Below, in pieces: positions 1-8,628 of a stretch of DNA of 64,000 nt (positions are counted from its first letter, which is position 1; every line of letters begins with the position of its first letter). Both the position numbers and the translations under genes were made by a program. Origin of the DNA: Psychrobacter sp. GP33. GTDB lineage: Bacteria; Pseudomonadota; Gammaproteobacteria; Pseudomonadales; Moraxellaceae. Below the pieces are notes generated by a model that was not told where the DNA came from, ran no database searches, and saw only the letters and a program-made list of their open reading frames with translations. The stretch covers positions 372,001 through 436,000 of the forward strand of contig NZ_JACGYX010000002.1 of NCBI RefSeq assembly GCF_014119005.1. Reading direction: 5' to 3'.

Positions 1-534
1 CTATTGATTATTGGCGGCGGTGCATTCTTCTTATATCGTCTTGCTCAAACGCCAGCAGGCAAGCTAAGTCTAGACAGTTTGGTACTCAAGCTGCCCGTTC
101 TTGCGCGCTTGTCAAAAGGTCTTAATGCGGCACGTTTTGCCAGTACCCTTGCCATCTTAGTTCGCTCGGGCGTGCCGTTGATTGAAGCACTACATATTGG
201 TGCGGCAGTTACTACCAATCTGCATATTCAGAAAGCCATTATTTCTGCCGCTGATAGGGTCACTGAAGGCGCAAGCTTATCGAATCAGCTGGAAAAATCG
301 GCTTATTTTCCCCCGATGATGGTGCAAATGATTAAAAGTGGCGAGAATTCAGGCGAGCTTGAAAACATGCTCAGTCGTGCCGCCACCATGCAAGAGGCAG
401 AAGCTACCAACTTTATCAGCACATTATTGTCGCTGCTTGAGCCATTAATGCTGGTGCTAATGGGCGTTGTGGTTATGATTATTGTGATGGCAGTGATGCT
501 ACCAATTGTAAACATGAATGATTTGGCAGGTTAA
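1..534 (+). CDS. gspF: Type II secretion inner-membrane platform protein GspF, C-terminal part (5' end outside window)
   Basis: The reading frame is open from base 1 and ends at TAA 532-534, so about 177 C-terminal residues are present. The piece holds the second GspF/PilC-type cytoplasmic helical domain (residues such as ARFASTLAILVRSGVPLIEAL, about 40-60) and the last membrane helix before the typical ending VMLPIVNMNDLAG. GspF sits in the inner membrane and couples the GspE ATPase to pseudopilus assembly. The next gene, gspG, encodes the major pseudopilin, which supports Gsp rather than PilC identity. The N-terminal half is outside the window. An internal TTG at 4 is only a computed start and is not the real one. 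Confidence 0.9.
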   Translation, partial: LLIIGGGAFFLYRLAQTPAGKLSLDSLVLKLPVLARLSKGLNAARFASTLAILVRSGVPLIEALHIGAAVTTNLHIQKAIISAADRVTEGASLSNQLEKSAYFPPMMVQMIKSGENSGELENMLSRAATMQEAEATNFISTLLSLLEPLMLVLMGVVVMIIVMAVMLPIVNMNDLAG

Positions 535-974
535 GGGCTGGGCAGCACTAAAATTTATCTATTCAATAATATTCATTGAGCAATTTCACCTTTTTTATTT
601 CGCATACACCCATCTATTATTCCTCAATAATCTATCAATTTGACTTAACTACTCTTTAGGTTTCTTAAGTTTTTCTTACTGTTGTATATTGTTGTCTCAC
701 AGCTGTTTTTACTATGGGTCATTGCATCGTTACGCTATAGTATTTCGTACTGATCGCAATTCTGGTCAAGATTCTTTAATAGTACAGTGCGGGTAACCAA
801 TCACTAATAAAATAACAATAATGGGGTAGTACGCTGCGGTTAGACTAACCATGACTAAACGATATGACTGTGCCTATTAAGAATGCTAAGCAATGGTAGA
901 TAAATATAAAACCATCGTCTATAGTGATTATCATTTAAGCATTAAAACTGACTGTATCCTTTTAATAGCTAACC
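535..974. other. Non-coding gap between gspF and gspG
   Basis: There are 440 AT-rich bases without a convincing gene on either strand. No strong rho-independent terminator is visible after gspF. The gap presumably carries a separate promoter for gspG. A weak GG-N10-GC match near 823-838 is too poor to call as a sigma-54 site. Confidence 0.5.
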
Positions 975-1523
975 GTGATGACCGCTTCTATGACTATAAA
1001 ATTGTTAATGAATCTACAAATGCCAATAAAAGAAATTATACAAAAAGAGACGTTGCCTGCGTCTAATCCAGCACAGTATCGCGCTGGTCGTTTTAATTAT
1101 AAACATAATCAGTCTCAATCTGGCTTTACCTTGATTGAAATCATGGTAGTCATTGTGATTTTGGCAATTCTTGCTGGATTGGTCGTCCCAAAAGTGGTGG
1201 GACAAAGTGATAAAGCAAGAGTAAAAACCACCGAAACCGCGCTTGCTACCGTCTCTAATGCGTTGGATATGTATAAGATTGATAATTCGCGTTATCCGTC
1301 TACCGCGCAAGGGCTCGATGCATTAACTACGCCACCTGCTGATGCCAAAAACTATCCTGAAGGTGGCTATATTAAAGGCGGTTATCCAACGGATGGTTGG
1401 GAAAACGAGCTACAATATGTTGCTCCTGGCTCTGAGGGGCGCGTGTATGATTTATTCTCGCTTGGCGCAGATGGCCAGCAGGGCGGTGATGGGCAAGACG
1501 CTGATATTTATGCTCAGTTATAA
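975..1523 (+). CDS. gspG: Type II secretion major pseudopilin GspG
   Basis: GspG polymerises into the periplasmic pseudopilus that pushes folded proteins through the outer-membrane secretin. The class III signal G-FTLIE (G50/F51 from the GTG at 975) is followed by a hydrophobic helix. The GspG hallmarks follow: a RYPSTAQGLDAL segment, a GWxxxLQYVxPG segment, and a C-terminal DLFSLGADGQQGG calcium-loop region. Mature length of about 132 residues is normal. The leader is odd: 49-50 residues from GTG 975 or ATG 978, 34 from ATG 1020. A TTG at 1053 preceded by AAAAGAGA would give about 23-24. The true start is unsettled; the identity is firm. Confidence 0.92.
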   Translation: MMTASMTIKLLMNLQMPIKEIIQKETLPASNPAQYRAGRFNYKHNQSQSGFTLIEIMVVIVILAILAGLVVPKVVGQSDKARVKTTETALATVSNALDMYKIDNSRYPSTAQGLDALTTPPADAKNYPEGGYIKGGYPTDGWENELQYVAPGSEGRVYDLFSLGADGQQGGDGQDADIYAQL

Positions 1524-1617
1524 ACCTGTGCTCAGTTATCACCTTATATTCAGTAACAATACTATATAGGCAAGTTGGACTCACCAGTCCAATCAAGGAT
1601 TATGACCCAAAAGGATT

Positions 1618-1652
1618 ATCAACCAATGAGCTATTATTGGTTGATATTTTTT
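1618..1652 (+). terminator. Rho-independent terminator after gspG
   Basis: A 10-bp perfect stem (ATCAACCAAT with ATTGGTTGAT), an 8-nt loop and a T-rich tail lie about 95 bases after the gspG stop. A smaller hairpin, TTGGACT/AGTCCAA at 1574-1591, precedes it but lacks a T tract. Confidence 0.6.
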
Positions 1653-1750
1653 ATTCTGCCAAATGTTAGTTCATTTACAGCTTAATTATTTTAATAACGA
1701 ATCAGCTTGATATCTTATTGATGAGCAATAGCAATAAAAGGTAATTATTT

Positions 1751-2290
1751 ATGACTATTAAAGCAGCACATAATTTACGCAGTAAAACTTCAGTATCGGC
1801 AGCCGCGGTTTTAGCAACCTTATTGCTGGTGGGCTTAACGATGATGCCTGCGCAGGCAGCCGGTTTGGGCGAGCTATTTGGTAATAATAGCGCGGCGCAA
1901 TCGAAGTTTCTATCGGTTGATCAAGCCTTTCAAGTGACCAGCAGTAGTAAGGCGACGTCTGCAGGCACGCGGTTTTCGATCAGCTTTGATATTACGCCGG
2001 GTCATTATGTGTATAAAAACCAGATTACCTTAACGTTCCCGAAAGGAGTGCGCGCAACGCCGTTTACCTTCAGTCAGTCGCCCGTGTCTATCAACGACCC
2101 TACTTTTGGTAAAGTACCGGTATTTACCCAAAAAAGTATGGTTGCCACCACAATGTTGACTTCAACTACTGGTAAACCTATTAAAAATGGCGCCGTGATT
2201 ATCGGCTGGCAAGGATGTGCTAAAGCAGGACTGTGCTATCCCCCTGAAAAAATAAAAACCACAGTAAATATTGCGGCGTCTCGTAAATAA
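1751..2290 (+). CDS. Stand-alone periplasmic DsbD-alpha-like domain protein
   Basis: This 179-residue protein has a Sec signal peptide (hydrophobic run about 17-32, cleavage likely after AQA near residue 36) and then a single DsbD N-terminal (alpha, immunoglobulin-like) domain. It keeps the alpha-domain redox pair, C156 and C162, in GCAKAGLCYPP, the same spacing as in DsbD. By eye it matches the N-terminal domain of the next gene over its whole mature length at well over half of positions. It has no membrane part and no thioredoxin part. The alpha domain of DsbD passes electrons to periplasmic partners such as DsbC, so this paralogue may be a soluble electron shuttle or a reductant for a dedicated substrate. 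Function is inferred; domain identity is strong. ATG start at 1751 after AAAAGG. Confidence 0.85.
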   Translation: MTIKAAHNLRSKTSVSAAAVLATLLLVGLTMMPAQAAGLGELFGNNSAAQSKFLSVDQAFQVTSSSKATSAGTRFSISFDITPGHYVYKNQITLTFPKGVRATPFTFSQSPVSINDPTFGKVPVFTQKSMVATTMLTSTTGKPIKNGAVIIGWQGCAKAGLCYPPEKIKTTVNIAASRK

Positions 2291-2424
2291 TTCCTGAATA
2301 TAACTTAATGATATACGCTCTTAAAAAGTAATCCTCATATAAGAGTCAAATACAATAGTACTCTTAGTTTAACCGGTCGCATGAGTCAGTCTGTTTCACT
2401 GTTAGTAATACAAGGTAGCCGTTC

Positions 2425-4644
2425 ATGTCTATAAAGACACCTATGAAAAAATCACCATTAATCTTAAAAACTACCGCTAAAACCTCTCCTTTTTTTGCAG
2501 TGGCTATCGTCAGTAGTGCGCTGTTGACTGGGCTGACTGCGACGACCATGACGACTCATGCCGCCGGTTTGGGTGATTTGTTTAACAGCGATACCAGTAG
2601 CACGCAAAAGAAGTTTTTATCCGTTGATAAAGCGTTTCAGGTTGGCAGTACCACCAAAGCGGTCGCTAATGGCACGCGCTTAGCCATTAACTTTGACATC
2701 ACCCCTGAACATTACGTTTATAAAGACCGCCTCAAATTAGAGTTACCCGCTGGCGTAACTGCTGCGCCCTTTACGTTTAGTCAGAAGCCAGTCTCGATTG
2801 ACGACCCAACCTTTGGGCGCGTACCAGTATTTGATCAGAACAATGTGGTAGCGACGACTATATTGACCAGTAGCAAATCGGTCAATAATGCTGCCGTAAG
2901 CATTGGCTGGCAAGGCTGTGCCAAAGCTGGGCTATGTTATCCTCCTGAAAAGATTAAAACGACGGTGACGATTGCTGCCCCATCACAAAAATCGACCACT
3001 GCTCCTGCCAATGCTGCCAGTAAAACCGCCACCAGTAATCCTACAAAAACTGACGTTGTAAAAGTTGCATCCAATTTGGAACAACAAAGTGCCGACGCTG
3101 CGGCCAGCGAAGTCAATACGATATCAGGTGCAGACACGACTATCGATGCAGGAGGTACTGCTGCTTTAGTCGATGAACAGTTGCCGCAAGAAAGCAATGA
3201 TACTGATGCTTTAGAAGAAAATCCTGTAGAAAATGCAGATTTAGTAAACGCTGATAGTAGCGCGAACAATACTATTACTGGTGCCGACAGTACTACTATT
3301 ACTGGTGCTGACAGTGGTGTTGATAACAGCACTAACAACGCTGACGGTGCTACAAGCAATGCTGCGGAAAGTGATCCGTTTGGATTGGCGTCTCACCCTT
3401 GGCTGGCATTGGGTTTATTATTCCTAGCGGGTCTAGGTCTAGCATTAACGCCTTGCGTATTACCAATGCTGCCGATTGTTGCCAATATTGTTGCCCGTCA
3501 GCAGAACCCAACCGTAAAAAAAGGCGTGATTTTAACCACCAGTTATGCGGTGGGCGTTTCTATTGCTTATGGTATTTTAGGGGCGATTATTGCCGTATTT
3601 GGTGAGTCATTAGGAATTATCGGCTGGCTACAAAACCCTATTATTCTCATCAGCTTTGCCATTGTATTTGTGCTGCTTGCCTTGTATATGTTGGAAATAT
3701 TTACCATTCGTTTGCCGCATAAAATTGCCAGCAAGATGCAAGGCTTAAGCCAAGCGGGCGATAGTAAGCTTGGTAGTGCAGGCGGTAGTTTAGCGGCTGG
3801 ATTTTTATCAGCATTGGTGGTATCACCTTGCGTATCCGCGCCCTTATTTGGGGCATTGCTTGCGGTCTCTACTATAGGTAATCCAGTACTCGGTTTTGCC
3901 GCTTTATTTATGCTAGGCTTTGGCTTATCTGCGCCGCTGATTCTAATCGGTGCAACGCAAGGTAAAATAATGCCAAAAGCGGGCGAATGGATGAACTGGG
4001 TCAAACAAGGTTTTGCATTATTATTATTCGCAGTCGCATTGCTATTGATTGAGCGTGTTTTTGTCTCGCCTGTCATGCTTTTGGTATGGGCGCTTTGGTT
4101 TATGGTTGTGGCAATGTGGGCGTGGCGCTGGTTGGGTAAAGGGCGCATGTTAACCCAAGCGCTTGCTCTGGTTGCCGGTATTTGGGCGGCATGTTTAATC
4201 ATTGGCGCAGCACTTGGTAATGATGACAGCTTGCATCCATTAGCATCTCTGTCTGCGGCTCCGATAATGTCACAAACAATTGACGGTCAGCCTGCTCTTA
4301 ATAATAATGTATCAGATACCAAAATAACCACGCTTGCTGAGCTGGATACGATTACCGCCGCCAATCCTAAAGTGTTGGTTGATGTGACTGCGGACTGGTG
4401 TATTGAATGCCGTATTATGGATAAAAATTTATTTACCAATCGCCCTGCGCAAATGGCGGATTGGCAATTGGTGCGCTTAGATATTACGGATACTACCGCT
4501 GATTCAAAAGCCATTTTGGCGCGCTATCAACTATTTGGTCCACCGACACTGCTCTATTATCAAGATGGTCAGTTGGTCAATAAACAAGTCGGTGAAATCG
4601 GTCGTCAAGAGTTTGAACAAACATTGACTGAGCTGAATAAATAA
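2425..4644 (+). CDS. dsbD: Thiol:disulfide interchange protein DsbD
   Basis: DsbD carries reducing power from cytoplasmic thioredoxin across the inner membrane to periplasmic DsbC-type proteins and the cytochrome c maturation path. All three domains are visible in 739 residues. The periplasmic alpha domain has C165 and C171 in GCAKAGLCYPP. The membrane core has C344 in LTPCVLPMLPI and C469 in VVSPCVSAPLFG. The C-terminal thioredoxin-like gamma domain has the CIEC pair (C659, C662). Between the alpha domain and the membrane core lies a linker of about 140 residues rich in Asn, Thr, Asp and Ala, with a repeated TITGADS unit; E. coli DsbD has a much shorter linker. An in-frame ATG at 2443 is an alternative start that gives a tidier signal peptide. 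The gene follows its alpha-domain paralogue by 134 bases. Confidence 0.95.
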   Translation: MSIKTPMKKSPLILKTTAKTSPFFAVAIVSSALLTGLTATTMTTHAAGLGDLFNSDTSSTQKKFLSVDKAFQVGSTTKAVANGTRLAINFDITPEHYVYKDRLKLELPAGVTAAPFTFSQKPVSIDDPTFGRVPVFDQNNVVATTILTSSKSVNNAAVSIGWQGCAKAGLCYPPEKIKTTVTIAAPSQKSTTAPANAASKTATSNPTKTDVVKVASNLEQQSADAAASEVNTISGADTTIDAGGTAALVDEQLPQESNDTDALEENPVENADLVNADSSANNTITGADSTTITGADSGVDNSTNNADGATSNAAESDPFGLASHPWLALGLLFLAGLGLALTPCVLPMLPIVANIVARQQNPTVKKGVILTTSYAVGVSIAYGILGAIIAVFGESLGIIGWLQNPIILISFAIVFVLLALYMLEIFTIRLPHKIASKMQGLSQAGDSKLGSAGGSLAAGFLSALVVSPCVSAPLFGALLAVSTIGNPVLGFAALFMLGFGLSAPLILIGATQGKIMPKAGEWMNWVKQGFALLLFAVALLLIERVFVSPVMLLVWALWFMVVAMWAWRWLGKGRMLTQALALVAGIWAACLIIGAALGNDDSLHPLASLSAAPIMSQTIDGQPALNNNVSDTKITTLAELDTITAANPKVLVDVTADWCIECRIMDKNLFTNRPAQMADWQLVRLDITDTTADSKAILARYQLFGPPTLLYYQDGQLVNKQVGEIGRQEFEQTLTELNK

Positions 4645-4670
4645 CGCAAAATCAGCCAAATTTTTCGTGA

Positions 4671-4717
4671 GACGAGCCAGTATCTATCATCATACAGATA
4701 CTGGCTCGTCTGCTTTT
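4671..4717 (+). terminator. Terminator after dsbD
   Basis: A perfect 15-bp stem (GACGAGCCAGTATCT 4671-4685 with its complement at 4696-4710) and a 10-nt loop are followed by TGCTTTT. Confidence 0.7.
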
Positions 4718-4774
4718 GCTAAGCTGATAATTAAAAATATGATAAAAAATTGAGTAATAAGAGTGATAATCGTC

Positions 4775-5344
4775 ATGAATTTTAGCCATAATATAAAATT
4801 TTTATATTCGAAAAATGGTGGCTTAGCAATAAGTATCCTTGCCGCTGCCCTTTTTATAAGCGGTTGTCAGCCTAGTGAGACATCATCATCTACTGCTGTG
4901 GTCACCCAAAGTGATAACAACAGGAGTGCTGTCGCAGAAAGCAATAACGTGACTACTCATAATGAGCATCTATCTTCTGATAATAGTGCAGCCACTCGTT
5001 GTCGCAATGACAAACTTATACAAGCCTTTCAAGCCAAGCAATCCGAGCGTCAGGTGCAGGGCTGTGGCACGATTATCAAAGCATTGCCAGATGATAATGA
5101 GGGTAGCCACCATCAAAAAATCCTCATTGAGCTGACAGACGTAACCCCCAAGCAGACTTTATTGCTTGTGCATAATATTGACTTAGCACCGCGCGTGGCT
5201 GATGTTGCAAAAGGTACGCCAATAAGTTTTTATGGTGAATATATTTATAATGATAAAGGTGGCTTAGTACATTGGACGCATCATGACCCAGCAGCTCGTC
5301 ATCAAGGCGGCTGGATTGATAGTAACGGCGTACGTTATGAATAA
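4775..5344 (+). CDS. Lipoprotein with a DUF3465 domain
   Basis: From the ATG at 4775 the protein has 189 residues. It starts with a lipoprotein signal ending in LFISGC, with the acylated cysteine at about residue 31, followed by a Ser/Thr/Asn-rich spacer. The C-terminal 110 residues look like a DUF3465 domain: an RxNDxLIxAFQ helix, a GCGTIIKALPDDxxGxxHQKILI strand pair, and the ending HWTHHDPAxxHQGGWI. The fold is thought to be OB-like; no biochemical role is established. A GTG at 4763 would add four residues. It probably has its own promoter, because dsbD is followed by a strong terminator. Lipidation is predicted from the lipobox only. Confidence 0.8.
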   Translation: MNFSHNIKFLYSKNGGLAISILAAALFISGCQPSETSSSTAVVTQSDNNRSAVAESNNVTTHNEHLSSDNSAATRCRNDKLIQAFQAKQSERQVQGCGTIIKALPDDNEGSHHQKILIELTDVTPKQTLLLVHNIDLAPRVADVAKGTPISFYGEYIYNDKGGLVHWTHHDPAARHQGGWIDSNGVRYE

Positions 5345-5673
5345 CGGGAGATGAATTGCAATCGGACTAATAGCTTGTTTATTAAATCGATATTTTTTCT
5401 TATTACAAATGAATATGATAATTGGTGTAACAGCCAGTCAGTATTGAATCATCAATCACTACTGGTAACCAGCATCTATTTTCATTACAATAAAGTAACA
5501 TTTTACAGCGACAATGCTAATTAAGTATTGCCGCTTTTATAACGTCATTTTTCTATCTAAGCCATTTTTTATATGAGCCAGTTGACTATTAATGTTGAGC
5601 TGTGCTGCCAGTTATCCTATCCGTTACCTCTGTGACTCTGCTGGCTATCCTGCCAGTAAGATAAAGGACTTTT
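5345..5673. other. Upstream region of pldA
   Basis: There are 329 bases between the DUF3465 gene and pldA. Apart from the pldA ribosome site (AAAGGA, 5663-5668) I see no feature that can be named. A short frame starting at 5592 overlaps pldA out of frame and is not protein-like. Confidence 0.4.
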
Positions 5674-7095
5674 ATGTTTGCTCATACTTTCTCACTGCAG
5701 CGCCGCGTTATATTTCAGGGCACACCGACTTATTTGACGGTCAGTATTGGGGCTTTGCTAAGCTGCGTTGCCGTAACGGCACAAGCAAACGTCCCTAAGA
5801 CAATGCCAGACACGAATGAGTCCGTGACCACTGCACAAACCAGCACCATTAAAGCCCATACAGTTAATAAACGGGCAAAGTATCCTGAAGCTCGCGTCGA
5901 TAATAATCTTACTGTGATGCTTGACGAAGTGGCTCTGCAAAAGCAGCTATTTATTGAATGTACACACGTGCTGACCGATGGGGCACGCTTGGCATGTTTT
6001 GATAAGGTTGCTAGCCAAGGTGCCATCCCGAGTTATACAACTACTAAGCAGCCTTTAGATTTAGCAAAAACCTTCAAAAGCACTATTTCAGGTAGTCCAC
6101 AAATAGTGCTGGCTGAAAATATAACGCCTATTGATGGCGAAACGGTGGAAGAAGCAGACACAGTATTGGTTACTAATAAACCTGTACCGACGCAATATTT
6201 GGATAATGGTCAGCTAAAGTCAGAAGCAGAGATTTTAGAAAGCGTGGGTGTCACTAAAAGCGATATTGAAAAATATACCCCATTGAGCTTGGCATATGAT
6301 TTGGATAAAAACAGTGAGCGCGGTACATGGTCGGCTCGTCCACACCGTCCAATGTATTTATTGCCTATATTCGTGAACAGCAGCCCCAACCGCAGTCCTA
6401 GTAGCCCAAACCAAGAAGAAGTGATTATTGATTCTAATGAGATGCGTAACGCTGAGCTAAAGCTGCAAGTATCTATTAAAACCAAAGTAGCCGAAGATTT
6501 GTTCGGTACTCAAGCGGACATGTGGTTTGGTTATAGTCAACTGTCACATTGGCAAGTTTATAATGAAGACAATTCGCGACCGTTTCGAGCAACTGATTAT
6601 GAGCCTGAGATTTTTATCACTCAACCAGTAAAGGCAAATCTACCCTTTGGCGGTCGTCTCCGCATGCTTGGGGCAGGAGCGTCGCATCATTCAAACGGTC
6701 AGTCTGACCCCTTATCACGCTCATGGAACCGTGCTTATTTGATGGCGGGTGCCGAATGGGGTAAGTTTGCCATCGTACCGCGAATATGGACGCGCATTAA
6801 TACAGAAACTGATAGTGATTCTGATGACAACCCAGATATCGAAGATTTCATGGGCTATGGCGATGTTACTTTCTTATATGACTTTCCGAATAAGCAAAGC
6901 ATCAGTGGCACCTTGCGCTATAACCCTAAAACCGAAAATGGCGCGGCTCAAGTCGATTATGTCTATCCGCTGTCGAATAATGTTAACGGTTATGTTCAGC
7001 TGTTCCGCGGTTACGGTGAGTCTATTATTGACTATAATCATAAAAATACCGGTGTTGGTATTGGCATCATGCTCAATGACTGGAAAGGCTTATAA
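5674..7095 (+). CDS. pldA: Outer-membrane phospholipase A (OMPLA, phospholipase A1)
   Basis: OMPLA is a 12-strand outer-membrane beta-barrel that hydrolyses misplaced phospholipids in the outer leaflet. The catalytic signature HHSNG...SRSWNR is present: H338, S340 and N352 align with E. coli H142, S144 and N156 with identical spacing. The barrel starts near residue 260 (ELKLQVSIKTKVAEDLF) and ends in GVGIGIMLNDWKGL. The protein has 473 residues against 289 in E. coli. The extra length is an N-terminal periplasmic part of about 200 residues (with CTHVLTDGARLACFDKVA, a short Cys-pair motif common in Moraxellaceae and other gammaproteobacterial relatives). The start has a good AAAGGA ribosome site. 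Enzymatic identity is secure; the role of the N-terminal extension is unknown. Confidence 0.93.
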   Translation: MFAHTFSLQRRVIFQGTPTYLTVSIGALLSCVAVTAQANVPKTMPDTNESVTTAQTSTIKAHTVNKRAKYPEARVDNNLTVMLDEVALQKQLFIECTHVLTDGARLACFDKVASQGAIPSYTTTKQPLDLAKTFKSTISGSPQIVLAENITPIDGETVEEADTVLVTNKPVPTQYLDNGQLKSEAEILESVGVTKSDIEKYTPLSLAYDLDKNSERGTWSARPHRPMYLLPIFVNSSPNRSPSSPNQEEVIIDSNEMRNAELKLQVSIKTKVAEDLFGTQADMWFGYSQLSHWQVYNEDNSRPFRATDYEPEIFITQPVKANLPFGGRLRMLGAGASHHSNGQSDPLSRSWNRAYLMAGAEWGKFAIVPRIWTRINTETDSDSDDNPDIEDFMGYGDVTFLYDFPNKQSISGTLRYNPKTENGAAQVDYVYPLSNNVNGYVQLFRGYGESIIDYNHKNTGVGIGIMLNDWKGL

Positions 7096-7154
7096 TAAGC
7101 TGAAAGGATGTCTAAATAGTATGCAGCAGCGACACATTGAATTATGGTAAATAG

Positions 7155-7955
7155 ATGCGCCGTTTAGCGCCTTACCAAAGCGGTCTATGGCTGGCAGAAT
7201 ATGTGAATAAACGCTGTCAGCTGTGCCGCGTAGCTGCTAGCGTTTTGCAGCCCATGTCCATAGCTTCACCATTTGGCACGCATCACGTATTGTCTTCACT
7301 CAGTCAGTATGTGAATAGTGGGCTGTTATGTGCCGACTGCCATCAAAATATCGCGTGGTTGCCCGAGCCTTTTTATGTAGATATCGCTGCTAGCACCTCG
7401 CTGGGTATTCAATCAGCAAGCTATTATGACTATCCTCTTCGCCAAGCCATTCATGCGTTTAAACATCAAGAAGACATGACCAAACTGCCGCTATTGGTAC
7501 ATGCACTGCGGCAATTACCGCGTCCTAAAGGCTGCCATACGGGTAATAGTGTTATCATTGCCATGCCAACCACGAATAGTCGGTTGCGGGCACGCGGTTT
7601 TGATCCGGTGACCGTATTGTCCGCTTATTTATCCAAGCATTGGCGTATTCCGCTTTGGCATGGTGTTCAACGGATTGATAATACAGTCAGCCAGCGTGGA
7701 CTTGGGCGTGCTGAGCGTTTAACCAATCTTACTGACGCTTTTAGCGTTATTGAGCAGCCTCCCGTTAAGCGATTGCTCTTATTTGATGATGTTGCCACCA
7801 CCGGTGCTAGCTTACAATCATTGGCGCGCACCTTACTTCCTCCCACCAGTATTAATGCTAATCTACCTCGTACAACCACTCTCTACTCTTCACCCACTTC
7901 CTATCAAATCAGCGCTTACGCCCTAGCGCATGGTAGCCAACGCCATAATACATAA
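7155..7955 (+). CDS. comF: ComF family phosphoribosyltransferase-like competence protein
   Basis: ComF proteins are needed for natural DNA uptake, probably at the cytoplasmic step with the ComFA/PriA helicase, although the reaction is not settled. The 266-residue protein has the expected N-terminal zinc-type cysteines (CQLC near 20 and CADC near 60) and the C-terminal phosphoribosyltransferase motif LLLFDDVATTGASL, preceded by AMPTTNSRLRARGFDP. It lies immediately before the type IV pilus minor-pilin operon, in the same direction; pili are also part of the uptake machinery. The length is normal to slightly long. There is no obvious terminator before the next unit. Confidence 0.9.
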   Translation: MRRLAPYQSGLWLAEYVNKRCQLCRVAASVLQPMSIASPFGTHHVLSSLSQYVNSGLLCADCHQNIAWLPEPFYVDIAASTSLGIQSASYYDYPLRQAIHAFKHQEDMTKLPLLVHALRQLPRPKGCHTGNSVIIAMPTTNSRLRARGFDPVTVLSAYLSKHWRIPLWHGVQRIDNTVSQRGLGRAERLTNLTDAFSVIEQPPVKRLLLFDDVATTGASLQSLARTLLPPTSINANLPRTTTLYSSPTSYQISAYALAHGSQRHNT

Positions 7956-8013
7956 TCAAACCCGAATCTGCTCCTAGCGATATAATGGTTATATGACAGT
8001 TCCTTTAAAATAG

Positions 8014-8029
8014 TGGAACGAAAATTGCA
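8014..8029 (+). promoter_or_regulatory. Sigma-54 (-24/-12) promoter of the minor pilin operon
   Basis: TGGAAC-GAAAA-TTGCA matches the RpoN consensus TGGCAC-N5-TTGCA with the exact 12-base spacing from GG (8015) to GC (8027). It lies about 110 bases before the fimT start in a non-coding gap. No sigma-70 element of comparable quality is seen there. Confidence 0.65.
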
Positions 8030-8139
8030 TGTTATATTCTATAAATCCTTTAAAATTAGAGGCTTTATTGTTGTTTCTAATCATTTAAAGTGTCACTGCT
8101 ATAAGTGTTGAGCAATCATTATAGTAATGGGATAGCGAT

Positions 8140-8628
8140 GTGAAAACGTCCATAAAGAACTCGTCATGTACACTGCCAAAGAGAAGCTCAGGGTTCACCC
8201 TTATTGAGCTGATGGTGACGATTGCTGTCCTTGCTATTATTGTCAGTATTGCCGCTCCTAATATTAGCAATCAGCTTGCCAACCAACGCGTGAAATCCAC
8301 AACAGCAACGTTGCATAATACTTTAAAAGAAGCGAGGGTTGAGAGTGTGATTCGACGTCAGGCGATAACAGTAAGCTACAATAATGCCGGCAGTCCTAAG
8401 TCCATTATTATTAAAGATGCGGACGGTCAGTCTATAGCGAGCTATAACTATGATGATAAAAGTATTATTAAGAGCAAGGATGGCAGTAACATTATATTTT
8501 ATAGCAATAAAACAGCTAATGAGAAAACTTATATCATCTGCGATAGCAATACTGCGGCGTCACCCCGACAAATTAGTGTCAGTAAGCTTGGTAATATTAC
8601 CAATCAAATTGCAGGATCATGCTTATGA
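8140..8628 (+). CDS. fimT: FimT/FimU (GspH-like) type IV minor pilin
   Basis: First gene of the minor pilin operon. The class III leader of 18 residues ends in SSG, and mature FTLIELMVTIAVLAIIVS follows with Glu at position 5. The rest matches the GspH/FimT family: ANQRVKSTTATLHNTLKEARVESVIRRQAITV, then a beta-rich end with two cysteines (CDSNTAA, GSCL). These proteins start pilus assembly at the tip, and FimT relatives can bind DNA during uptake. The start is a GTG at 8140; the stop overlaps the pilV start as ATGA, so translation is probably coupled. Confidence 0.9.
   Translation: MKTSIKNSSCTLPKRSSGFTLIELMVTIAVLAIIVSIAAPNISNQLANQRVKSTTATLHNTLKEARVESVIRRQAITVSYNNAGSPKSIIIKDADGQSIASYNYDDKSIIKSKDGSNIIFYSNKTANEKTYIICDSNTAASPRQISVSKLGNITNQIAGSCL

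Noticed and set aside
818-840. Sigma-54-like GG-N10-GC before gspG
   Set aside because: Only the two dinucleotides match; flanking bases are off consensus.
1574-1591. Hairpin TTGGACT/AGTCCAA after gspG
   Set aside because: Short stem without a T tract; the 1618-1652 hairpin is the better terminator.
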